From Apostichopus japonicus (lineage: Eukaryota > Echinodermata > Holothuroidea > Aspidochirotida > Stichopodidae): 64,000 bases of DNA. The notes below the pieces were generated by a model, which worked only from the letters and a program-made list of their open reading frames with translations, searched no databases and was not told the origin of the DNA. How positions within the stretch are numbered: the stretch's first letter is position 1; each line of letters begins with the position of its first letter. This document shows, in pieces, positions 22,640 through 32,604 of the stretch. The stretch lies in assembly GCF_037975245.1 (NCBI RefSeq), contig NC_092566.1:12581001-12645000 (forward strand), in the 5' to 3' direction. The translations under genes and the position numbers were made by a program.

Positions 22640-23230
22640 GTGGGTGTATGTTTATGTGTGTGTGACACCTAGCTTGTAAACACAATATCTCAAGAAGGCA
22701 AGCTTGGACCAATCTAATATTTGGTGCACATGAGTACCACATTGAGTAGAAGAACCCTATTGTTTTGTGGGGGGGGGGGGGGCTTAAAGTCATTTGGGGT
22801 CACCAGGGGCCAAATAGAGAAAACCTCGTAAACACGATATCTCAAGGAGGTAAACTTGGACCAATCTCATATTTCGTTAGTAGGAGGACCACATTAAGGA
22901 GCAACAGCCTATAGTTTTTTTTTTGTGGAGATGAAAGGTCATTTGGGGTCACAAGGGGTGAAAGTGAGTAAACCTTGTTAATACGATATCTCAAGAAGAA
23001 AAGAGATCAATCTCGCATTTCGTGTGAAGGAGTACCACATTAAGTTTAAGATCTCTATTGTTTTTGGTGGAGGTCCAAGTCCTTTTTGGGTCACTAGGGG
23101 TCAAATTGTGAAAAATTGTAAACACGATAAACTCAAGAAGGGAAGGTTGGACGACTCTTATATTTAGTATGTAGTTGGTACATGTTCAGTACAAGATTTT
23201 ATTGAGGTCAAAGGTCATTTGAAGTCACCA
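22640..23230 (-). repeat. Tandem copies of the diverged repeat family, reverse orientation
   Basis: Four units of about 130-150 bp share GTAAACACGATATCTCAAG, then TGGACCAATCTCATATTT, then ACCACATTAAGT, then CTATTGTTTTTGGTGGAGGT, then GTCATTTGGGGTCAC. Read on the opposite strand this is the family seen in the HECT introns. The copies here are the clearest. Confidence 0.8.
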
Positions 23231-23489
23231 GACGCCAAATTGTTGAAACATTGTTTATTAAGCTACCAAATCTCCCACAGACCAGCCTATCAGATAAAAT
23301 GTGCATTATGCCTCATACGAATAGGAGGCTATTGGCAATTGGAAATGAGCTTATGGGCATCGGTAGAATCTAAAACTGAAAAGACGAGCAAACTTGCATT
23401 TGCTTTAACGTGTCGCTCGGAAGCCTTATTTTGCATGCAGAAAAGTGTACTTTTTAGTACAGTGGTTCTATTGGACGTTTTCCGTCGTA

Positions 23490-25572
23490 TACGGAGAGCC
23501 AAACGTTCCATAAATGTCGAAAAAGAAAGTGAAGTGTCCAAGTTAATATATATATGTCCAAATCGATATCAACATGTTACAATTCGATATCAGCATGTTA
23601 CAATTCCATATGAACATGTCGAAACAAAATACAATATGCCATTGCGTCTATCAACATGTCAAATTCAACATCAGCATGTCGAAAACTTGTAACAGCATGC
23701 CATTACTACATTGGTCATGTCAACATGCTATATTTACGTCGTGCTATAATTTTGGCACTTCGGCGCGCGCCAACGTTTCGTATATGTCGAGATTTATTTC
23801 AGTATGTCCAAAACTTGTGTCAGCATGGTGAGCGAAGAGTAGTGAAGTATTGCCATGACAACGTTGCACATGGTTCGTGTCGTTCACACGGTACTATGGT
23901 TGAATATACTGTAGCGGAAAGCTACGACTTTTCCTTAGTGAGATACGTTTCGTTCCCTCAGGGGTTACATCTGTTGCGCTCCGCGGAGGTAACGAGAGAT
24001 GTTTATCCGAAACAGGAACAGGAACTGATTACGTAATTTTGCTATATCGATGTATTCCCGTGACTGGCATAGGCAGGCACGGCGGTGGGTGTGTGAGTCG
24101 ATCCCATTGTTCGCAACTCATCTAAAAAACTGTGACCTTCACCTGCAACAGACATACAGTTTAAGTACTGTAAAAATATTAAAGCATTCTGAGTACTCTT
24201 AACTTTCATGTAACGTTTTTTAAGGGCAAATGGCACATAACCTGCTAATTATCTTAGAATTTGTTCCTCATGTTTTTCAACAATTAATGTATCTTCCAAA
24301 TTTATGTCGTCTGGAACATCCATCCTCTCAAACTCTTCAATCATCAGCTTCACCATAAATTCAACTATATCCTGTAGCATGAACATTTCTAATGTCCTCG
24401 GCGGATGCAAAGTTTTTTGGCAGCCATGTTTCGTGTTAAATTAATTTTGTTAATTTTATAACACTAGGTTCCCAATGCAATAACAAACAGCACTAACGTT
24501 ATTTGCCTAACGAACGAAGAAAAGTTTTATTTCATTTATTTTATTTTTCCATTTCCTCACAATGTTTATATAATAATAGGACTGTGAAGACAATACCATG
24601 CAAAGAAAATAATAAGTAATAAATCATATAAAAGAAAAATAATGGAAATTTCGGAGAGAAAATGGTGGAAGGGCTTGGAAGCCGTAGCTTGTACAAGAAG
24701 CCCACCAAAAATAAAGATAACAAGTATAAAGTATATGGGCAAGATAGTAAAGCCCCTTACACTTGACTAAAAGTACCTATTTCGCCATTACTTGTTCATA
24801 TATTGCGATGAAATATATGCTGAGATAAACAATTAATTATTAAATACGAATCTTCGCATGATTCGGTGAGAAATGAAAGATATATTCCGATCGAAATTCT
24901 CACAGGTATGCGTAACGTAACATATATGAGTACTGTGTATACTATTTCAATTACATATACGTTAGGATCGGAGTGTCTGTTGTTGTGTTGTGAGGGACGC
25001 TATATACGAAATGACCTTTGTACCAGGATTACGTAATAGCTGATGATGGCTTTACCCGTGTTTGTGCCCTGAGGCATGTTTACTTATGGCGATCAAATTT
25101 TGTCGGTTACAATGATACTTCAAAGTGGGTTTTCTCCTTCTGTTTATAGCTCCATGATTCAACCATAGTACCGTGTGAACGACACGAACCATGTGCAACG
25201 TTGTCATGGCAATACTTCACTACTCTTCGCTCACCATGCTGACACAAGTTTTGGACATACTGAAATAAATCTCGACATATACGAAACGTTGGCGCGCGCC
25301 GAAGTGCCAAAATTATAGCACGACGTAAATATAGCATGTTGACATGACCAATGTAGTAATGGCATGCTGTTACAAGTTTTCGACATGCTGATGTTGAATT
25401 TGACATGTTGATAGACGCAATGGCATATTGTATTTTGTTTCGACATGTTCATATGGAATTGTAACATGCTGATATCGAATTGTAACATGTTGATATCGAT
25501 TTGGACATATATATATTAACTTGGACACTTCACTTTCTTTTTCGACATTTATGGAACGTTTGGCTCTCCGTA
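23490..25572. mobile_element. DNA transposon with 416-bp inverted repeats and 6-bp target duplication GTCGTA
   Basis: Arms 23490-23905 and 25157-25572 are equal in length and essentially identical as reverse complements. GTCGTA flanks exactly (23484-23489, 25573-25578). Arms begin TACGGAGAGCCAAACGTTCC and carry many spaced CATGT motifs. The 1251-bp centre has no transposase. The near-identity of the arms implies recent insertion or conversion. A 6-bp duplication is known for Polinton, IS3EU and Dada elements; none is proven here. Confidence 0.88.
24256..24440 (-). pseudogene. Coding-like stretch inside the 416-bp-TIR element, unknown
   Basis: The minus strand has an open frame ending with a stop at 24256. 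It includes MLQDIVEFMVKLMIEEFER and an acidic tail (DDINLEDTLIVEKHEEQIL). A CATGCTACAG acceptor-like site lies at its start. In another frame, ATGGCTGCCAAAAAACTTTG upstream looks like a translation start but stops after 12 codons. It may be the tail of a gene lost by internal deletion of the transposon, or chance. I do not recognise a family. Confidence 0.3.
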
Positions 25573-25578
25573 GTCGTA

Positions 25579-26450
25579 TTTATTTAAGATTGGATGTAGT
25601 TTCATTGTGACCAGGCAGTGTTTATAAAACTTACGGTTCGTCTAGTTAGATTTGTTACTATGACCATGGAGGTCTGTTTTACCTCCATGCTATGACCAAT
25701 AAAATAATTGTGTAAAATGGTCTCTAGGCCAGCAACGGTTGGGTAGAATAGGGTTGGTTAACACAACAACAGGAAGAATACCAGTCAGAATACCAATACA
25801 CTTAAGATGGCAAAAAAAAATCTCCTTCATTATTTCTTAAGGCAATTTTCCTACAGGCTATCAGTCATAATACGCAAAGTATAGAACAATTTAAGGAGTT
25901 TTGAAACAAGTTTGCTGTTGTTGCTGCTAGGATATTTGGAAGATAGATGCTCTTACAACCTCAGATTTTCATTGCATAAGAGATCGCTTTGATTTAGGCA
26001 GTGTAATGGAATAATAGCGATATTTTTTTCGCGCATCAATATGCAGCTAAAAGACAGATATATAATTGGGAAAATGTACGAAGTCCTCCCTCTAATCGAG
26101 CAGTGGTTCAAAGTAGCAGTGAAGTACTGTATATGCTTAGGACTCCCGCACTTCTCGTTACTGCATGACTAGTAAAATAGTGGCGCCCTAATGTAATAGA
26201 AGCCAAGCTATCTTTATAGGTATTTTTACAGATGTTGTATATTTAATTGTTTGAGACACTACAGTAGGCCTAGCTGCTTATTTTCGATTCTGCGTCATGT
26301 TTTACTTTGTTCATCACTTACTTTTGGTGGAAAAAGGCACAGAAACATAATTTTCCAATGTGCAATTACGTAGCACCATGCATCTGCCTAAGTGCCTAAT
26401 ATTTTTCACAGAAAGTGTTGATGTTGTAGATGTGTACTTTGGCGATTTGA
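25579..26450. other. Intergenic or intronic DNA, nothing recognised
   Basis: It is unique AT-rich sequence between the transposon and the next repeat copies. No exon of the upstream HTH gene could be placed here. Confidence 0.45.
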
Positions 26451-26559
26451 ACAGCAATCATAGGCCTACTGGTGAGTGAAAATTGGCGAGTAGATTTTTA
26501 GTTACGGTCGCCAAATAGCGAGTACTTTTAAAAATATTTGTCAAGGCCTGAAAACCTTG

Positions 26560-26800
26560 GAAACATGATTTCTCATGGTAGAAATCATTGATACCTTTGA
26601 TAAATGTTAGATGGATTTGCCATATTGAGTAAAAGAATCCTGTTGCTTGTGAGGTCAAATCTCCTATAGGTCACCAGAGGTCAAGCTCTGAAAAACCCTT
26701 TACATGATATCTAACGATAGAAATCGTGGATTCCCTTAGTACTTGGTGTGTGGATTCATAACATTGAGTACAATATCCCTATTGTTTTTGGTGGAGGTGT
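26560..26800 (-). repeat. Two copies of the diverged repeat family
   Basis: Units contain CATGATTTCTCATGGTAGAAA or CATGATATCTAACGATAGAAA, then ACATTGAGTACAATATCCC, then TATTGTTTTTGGTGGAGGT. They have the same orientation as the copies at 22640-23230. Confidence 0.6.
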
Positions 26801-27404
26801 GCATAGCCACGTACAGTATACTGACCTGTGTTAAACATACCATAGTGTTATTGTATCAAAATGGTGGTTCGGGCCATTTCTATTATAACAGCTAGTTCTG
26901 GTTATACTAACAACCAGAAGTCTAGTGCACTGAAGTCATCGAAACCTCAATGCATTTTGCATTCTGGTTTCTTGTGGTATGTACATGTATCCATGGTTCA
27001 ATTTTTTTTGTTTCTGCATTGTCCCATTAAGCTTATTGTAAATTTATAATCGGTCTCCCAATATGGCATTGGATGCACAATAAAATGACTACAAAACTGG
27101 ATATGACAAACTGAAATGACTGTTACAATATGAATTTATGTAAAGTAAGGTAAATTATGTTTCACAACACATTTCAAAATAAATAACCTTTTTCTTGCTA
27201 CCTGATATAGAAAATGTTGAAACATATATGTCAATGGTTCTCTGAAGCACATTTGGGGAATGGGGGCTTTTTGTGTTATGTGCCATTAGTTTGAAGAGTG
27301 AAGGGGTATTAATGGCCCCTATCCAACCATGCACCCTTGGATTGGTGCCCCAATACATAAGCTAATGAATAAAAACAAAACACAGATATGTAGGACATGC
27401 TTAC

Positions 27405-27583
27405 CTCACATGAAGGTAGATAGTTTTAGGTGAAACTTGTAAGATGTCTGCGATTTGAAGTTTTGTAAACCGACAACTCAGAAGAAAACTGTAATTGTCC
27501 TGGTGACATGCTGAATTTGGATGACTTCTTGTTGCTTGGCCCTGAAACTCTGATACTGTGAAAGTGGTCTGTATTTCCTGGAT
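27405..27583 (-). CDS. Exon with helix-turn-helix, integrase-type orphan gene family
   Basis: It is a 179-bp open exon between acceptor CATCTAACTTAG and donor GTAAGC. It ends with QIADILQVSPKTIYLHVR, preceded by YSFLLSCRFTK. The pattern (Q..fll...Ft..qIAdil.VS..Tiy.h.r) matches the HTH of multi-copy metazoan genes that carry a retroviral-type integrase core further on. No integrase exon was found downstream. Phase 0 in, phase 2 out. Confidence 0.5.
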
Positions 27584-28299
27584 CTAAGTTAGATGAAGTA
27601 AATATGCAATCAATGCCAGGTGTGACTTAGGGGAATACTTAAGTACCACTTGGAGAAGGCATACATAAAGGTCTGTGCAAATTAAGCAAGAACCAAGTGC
27701 TCCATATTGATGAGATTATGAAAATTTTGTTGTAATCACCAGAGGAGAGCAGTTAGGATGCCTCTGAAGTCTAATTCAAGATACAGGTAGGCCTATATGG
27801 ATAAAATTAGTCATTCAAAATAGCTGCCTAGCCGATTTGGACTTACATGTATGTGAATGTTTAGTATAGTTATGACAGCTCAAAGCACTGTAAAGATGTG
27901 TATGGACACCAAACTCATTTGTCTTGGCTCTTGTCTACTTGGGATATGAAATATATAGCAGCAATTCTGAACTTATGCAAATTAGTCTTGAACCAAATAT
28001 TGCTATGATTGTGTTCACAGAGCTTGAAAACATCAGTGAAGACACCAAAATTCTTCTTTTTAGAACGTAAGATCTCAAGATATGGACAAATAAACATCAA
28101 ACCGTCCTTTAAAATGCAAATTAAGCATATTTACACAATTCAGATTTCCTAAGACTATGGTATTTCATTCTGGATCAGGACTGATTGCGTTGTGGAAAAC
28201 AAAACCTTTGTTACATATTTGCTTGGAGTATAATAAACTTACCAGATTGCATGTGTGTGGCAAGTTGTTATATAAGTCTTATCAACTAGGTGAGGGGAA

Positions 28300-28521
28300 C
28301 TTCAATCGACCTGTACTCCTCCATGTCGAGGCGATGCCATTCCGAGCATATCTTAACGATCTGTTTAATCGTATCACTCGGTTCAGAATGTTGCGAACAG
28401 GCCAAACATTTGGAACTTGCCCAGTGCCGCCAGATGCACCTGCGTTCAAAATTCTACAGCAGTTGTTAAACTCCTGGCGAAAATCACTCAAATACTGTTC
28501 CTTGTTTGTTGGACGAGCCAT
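28300..28521 (-). CDS. Probable first exon of the HTH/integrase-type gene
   Basis: The ATG at 28521 has a good context (AACATGGCTCG). It opens a frame with DFRQEFNNCCRILNAG and RYARNGIASTWRSTG, resembling the N-terminal helices of the same family. Its donor is unresolved: GTCGATT after TACAG is possible but gives a phase that does not meet the next exon. The right limit is firm, the left is approximate. An hAT-like MITE lies 18 bp upstream of the ATG. Confidence 0.4.
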
Positions 28522-28539
28522 GTTATTATCAGTCTAGAT

Positions 28540-28979
28540 CAGGGTTGTCCAACCTTTTGATAAGGAGGGCCACCTCGAATGATTATGATAAAGGAGGGGC
28601 CGCGTGAGCCTATACAAGTTCCTGTGGCATATCCAGGGTTTCGTGCCAGAGCGGCAAATTTCAGTGGCCCCGCCAGGGGTCTGTTAGGGGGTATGGGAAA
28701 TGAAGTTACTATACAAGCGGAGCGCCACCGTAGGTTGGCACGTGGCGTACAAGGAAAAAAAATCGCCCAAAAGACCCCCATATTGCAGGAAATGACACTT
28801 CACAAGCCTTCTGATCTGTATCAAAACAATCTTCATATTGAGATATAATGATCTCTGAAATTTATCAAGAAAGAATTCCTGGGTAAAAGTACATTTGTAA
28901 ATTAATGAGGTTGGCGGGCCGGACGGGACCTTGCGGCGGGCCGCACTGTGGCCTGCGGGCCGTAGGTTGGACAACCCTG
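28540..28979. mobile_element. hAT-like MITE, exact 8-bp target duplication GTCTAGAT
   Basis: The ends CAGGGTTGTCCAACCT and AGGTTGGACAACCCTG are exact 16-bp inverted repeats. GTCTAGAT lies at 28532-28539 and 28980-28987. It is 440 bp. It carries the GCGGAGCGCCACC module in reverse orientation (about 28714-28752). The ends resemble Charlie-type hAT MITEs of vertebrates. Confidence 0.88.
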
Positions 28980-29089
28980 GTCTAGATCAAGTACGTTTGG
29001 CCTGGGTGTACGTCAATAGAGACTAGTTCTTTGCAATCTCTCATTAATCTCGTTTGAGAAAGCTATAAGACATGCTAGTTATTGTCTGA

Positions 29090-29430
29090 TTTAATATGTG
29101 TATAATCAGAATTAATATGCGTTTATATTCGAATTAATACGAAGATAAATTGGATTTAGTACGTGTATATAGTCCTGCTTTGCTGATTGGCTGAAATAAT
29201 CCGCCTTTATTTTCAAATTAATCTGCATAAATATTCGAATTAATCCACGTATATGTTCAAATTAGTACGAGGATATATTAGATTTAATACGCGTATATAC
29301 TCTAATTAATCCGTGTATATATTCAAATTAATGCTGGGATATATTCAAGCCCTGTGATTGGCTAATAATATTTACGCGTATATATTTGAAATAAGACGCG
29401 TATATATTTGTATTAATATATTATGTGGTG
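29090..29430. repeat. AT-rich degenerate repeat of ACGCGTATAT / TTCGAATTAAT
   Basis: About ten copies of a roughly 25-35 bp unit alternate GTATATATTC, AATTAAT and ACGCGTATA. Two near-identical TGATTGGCT segments (about 29190 and 29350) are embedded. No coding is visible. Confidence 0.6.
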
Positions 29431-29929
29431 TTTGTCCCATATGGCTTGCCATACTATGTAGCCATTGTGGATCTAAACTTAGCTTGAAGCTCAGTTAAGG
29501 GACAAGTGAAATCTGCAGTTTGTGGCATCATTAAAATATTAAAACCTCTTATAACGGCTACTATAAAACTTCGATATCATAAAAAATGCAAAAAATATGC
29601 TCGAGGGGGGGGGCGGTGGGGCGGTCACCCCTTTGCCCCTGGTCACCCCTTTAGCCCCTGCGGTTAGAAATCATGTAGGAAACAGGCCAAATGGAAACCC
29701 AGTGAACCCGTATCGATGTGGATCATATATATGATTGTACGTACTTACGCTCATACACAAGAGATGTACAGACATGATAATAATCATGAGTGACAACATG
29801 CTATACGGTCACAGGTCACAGAAACGACCACAAGAGTCATTTACCTCATGGAGCATGTGTTGGATGAAGTTTTAGCCACCGCCAAATATGATTTGGATAA
29901 ATAATCTCACGCATTATTTTCTGTTTATA

Positions 29930-30048
29930 GCCACACAAAAAGACTATGCCACCAAATATTGGGGGAATATTAGATACTATATCCCCCCACCTAAAATATT
30001 GGGGGGACATGTCCCCTCGTCCCCACCCCCCCATGATCGCCGCCCATG
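29930..30048. mobile_element. Truncated end of a CATGGGCGGCGATC-type MITE
   Basis: The right end GATCGCCGCCCATG equals the right end of the nested element at 19810-20583. It is preceded by the same CCCCCCAC and TATATCCCCCCACC text. A matching left end and target duplication were not found. The left limit is approximate. Confidence 0.5.
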
Positions 30049-30899
30049 GATGTGTTATACAGAAATAGATAGGAATGTTTGATGTACTTTTGTCACCTGC
30101 AGACTTAGAGAATCATTGGCCAACACGGAGAAAAATAATGGTATCAACAGATGGACCACCAATTCTCCACAATATATAAGTAAAATGCATGAAGTACAGC
30201 TGAAAAGAAAAAATGGGTTGCTGGAAAAAAATGAGAAGCCAGGCTGTTGAGTATATCTACCTGAAGGAAGTACAGTGGTGGGTTGTTCAGCCATTTCATT
30301 GAATGCACTACGTTTCGGTTGCTATACATGTATGTAATTGCGTATTCTCAGCAAAGCATACAATAACACATATTTCATTTCCTTTCACTATTACAGAGAT
30401 TCTGATTTGCATAAATATCCAGGGCCTATATGTGTGTATATAGCGAGATCAATTGGTAGGTATAACTCATTCACGCACAGGAATGTATACATTGACTATG
30501 CAAGCATAAGCGTACGGGACCATTTCAGTTTGGGGGGGGGCAGAAAATTTTGTGCCCGAAAGTACCTGTGACACTATCTAAGCGGAGCGCCACCATCGGT
30601 TGGCGTGTAGCGTACAAGAAATTTTTTGGCAAAAACTGCCACTCAGATTGCCGGAAATGGCACTTCTGAGGTCTTGCAAGTTGCATCTAAACATTCTTTA
30701 TTTTATAATCTCCTGTTTAGAAATTTACACTTCTAGGCCATCAGCTGAAGCTCAAAATGTGGCTGTAAAATCAGTTTCGTTCCAGCAACAACGGGTCTAG
30801 ACTTTTAATGCATTTTTGGGTAGTTTAATGCATCACAAACATTATATCAAAAGTTCTCCAAAAAATTTCCTGCAGTATTTTTGTAAGAAACCCTTGAAA

Positions 30900-32600
30900 T
30901 TGGGTATGTTATGTAGACATTACGTGCTACGATGCTATGTATTAGGAACACATGTGCTAACGTTAGATTTGGTACAGTGGTGCATACATACCACTCTTTT
31001 CTTATATGTTAAATTACGACTGATATATTTTTTTTGTAAAATAGTTGGGTCAGGGTTACAAGAATGGTGGAAGAGGATTCTGGTCTAAGGGTCAGTGAGG
31101 GTTGTTTTCAGGCATTACAAGTTGTGCCCCCCCCCCCCTCCATTTTCGCCAAAATGGTAAAAAATCACATTTTCAACTTTGAAATATGAAATACAATTTT
31201 TGCACATTATAACTTAAGGGTTTTGATTATAAAAATGTACCACTTTTAATAAACTCAGATATAATGCTTTGTAATAAATCAAATATTTTTAGATTTCCCC
31301 CCTATGTTATGAATGCATTTCGTCTGTGCATGTATGCGTAAATATACACATATAATGAAAAGTTCCTCTCCATAATTGTTACACTCCCCATCCAAACTGT
31401 TTTACAAATGCGACCCCCTCTACTTTACATGTAGCTAAATCCCTAGTTACAATGAGATGTACCAATGCCCCAAGACCAGTGAGCTATTTCTTTTGTATAA
31501 ATCAATATATAAGTTGGCACACTAAGACGTCATGGCATATCGTAGATGTGAAATAAAGTTATAGTCGGTATATATCCGTTACCTTAATACTCTTTCTACA
31601 GTCTTCTGCAAAACTAGGTACTTTCTCCTTGTTACTGAAACGACATGTTTATAATTCGTATTCCTGCAAAAAGAGTTTCCAAGGGAGTTAACGTATAAAA
31701 GAAAAGATCGACAAGGTTTCGAATGGTATTTTGAATAATAATAGTTCTATATTCTACAAATAATATGAATAATAAAGGTGAATGGTACAAATAAGTGAAT
31801 AACAAAGACAGTTAACTTAAGCCCCAGATAGAAAGAAATAATGTATCTATTAAGACTGGGTCGATACACTCAATGGTGTAGTAGAGCTGGGCCTTTGCGA
31901 TGATTCAAGATACAGGTTCTTCATCAAAAGGCGCGGCGCGGAATTAATAAGTGATTAAAAGTTCATCCAAGGACAGTTGTACTAGTCTTAACAGTATCCA
32001 CTTCAATTCACTGCATGGAAGTCAGATATGGTATGGAAAAGGGAAAGTCTATTCCGTAGTAGAGGTGAAGATAATTAGATGAAATAAAAGTCACTAAAGA
32101 CTTGAATATCCTTCAGTCAAAACTTGAACAGATGCACAGAACATATTAACAATATGAATAAAACAGGTAACGAAATGTTACGGCAAACAATAAAGAACCG
32201 TGATATTGGAACAGGGTCAGGGGCGATGGTTCCCCAACAGCAGTATATAAACCTTTGACTGGTTTCAGGACGCGGTATTTGCGTCATCGTCATCAGTAAA
32301 TGTAGTTGTGAATATGCAAGAGGCAAAGCATGCCCATAACACCCTCCTCCCCCCTCCCCTCCCCTCTCAAAAAAAAGTGTGATTTGAAGAAAATGTGGAT
32401 ATTTATCAAAGGTGTCTGGTAGGTAGGATAATCTACGTAAAACTACTAATAGCTAAAATGAATATATGAATAAGATCATGTTTTCTGGTTCCTTTAAACT
32501 CTGGGGAACAAAATAATGACAACATGACTTTGAAAAAGTTAACCCTCTTCAAAAACTTCAAACTTGATTAAAATTTCAGACTAAGATATCAAGATTTAAC
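30900..32600. other. Transposon interior without recognised coding
   Basis: This lies between the left inverted repeat and the last exon of the broken gene. It has a C-run at about 31127 and AT-rich sequence. Exons for the missing middle of the gene family could not be placed here or at 33402-34085. Confidence 0.45.
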
Positions 32601-32604
32601 ACCA

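Noticed and set aside
23219-24036. Frames of 157, 126 and 85 codons in the long inverted repeat
   Set aside because: The same peptides appear in both arms because the DNA is an inverted duplicate. Composition follows the CATGT motifs and no family is recognised.
28157-28537. 126-codon plus-strand frame
   Set aside because: It is antisense to the better-supported minus-strand exon, which has a good start context and a family-like pattern.
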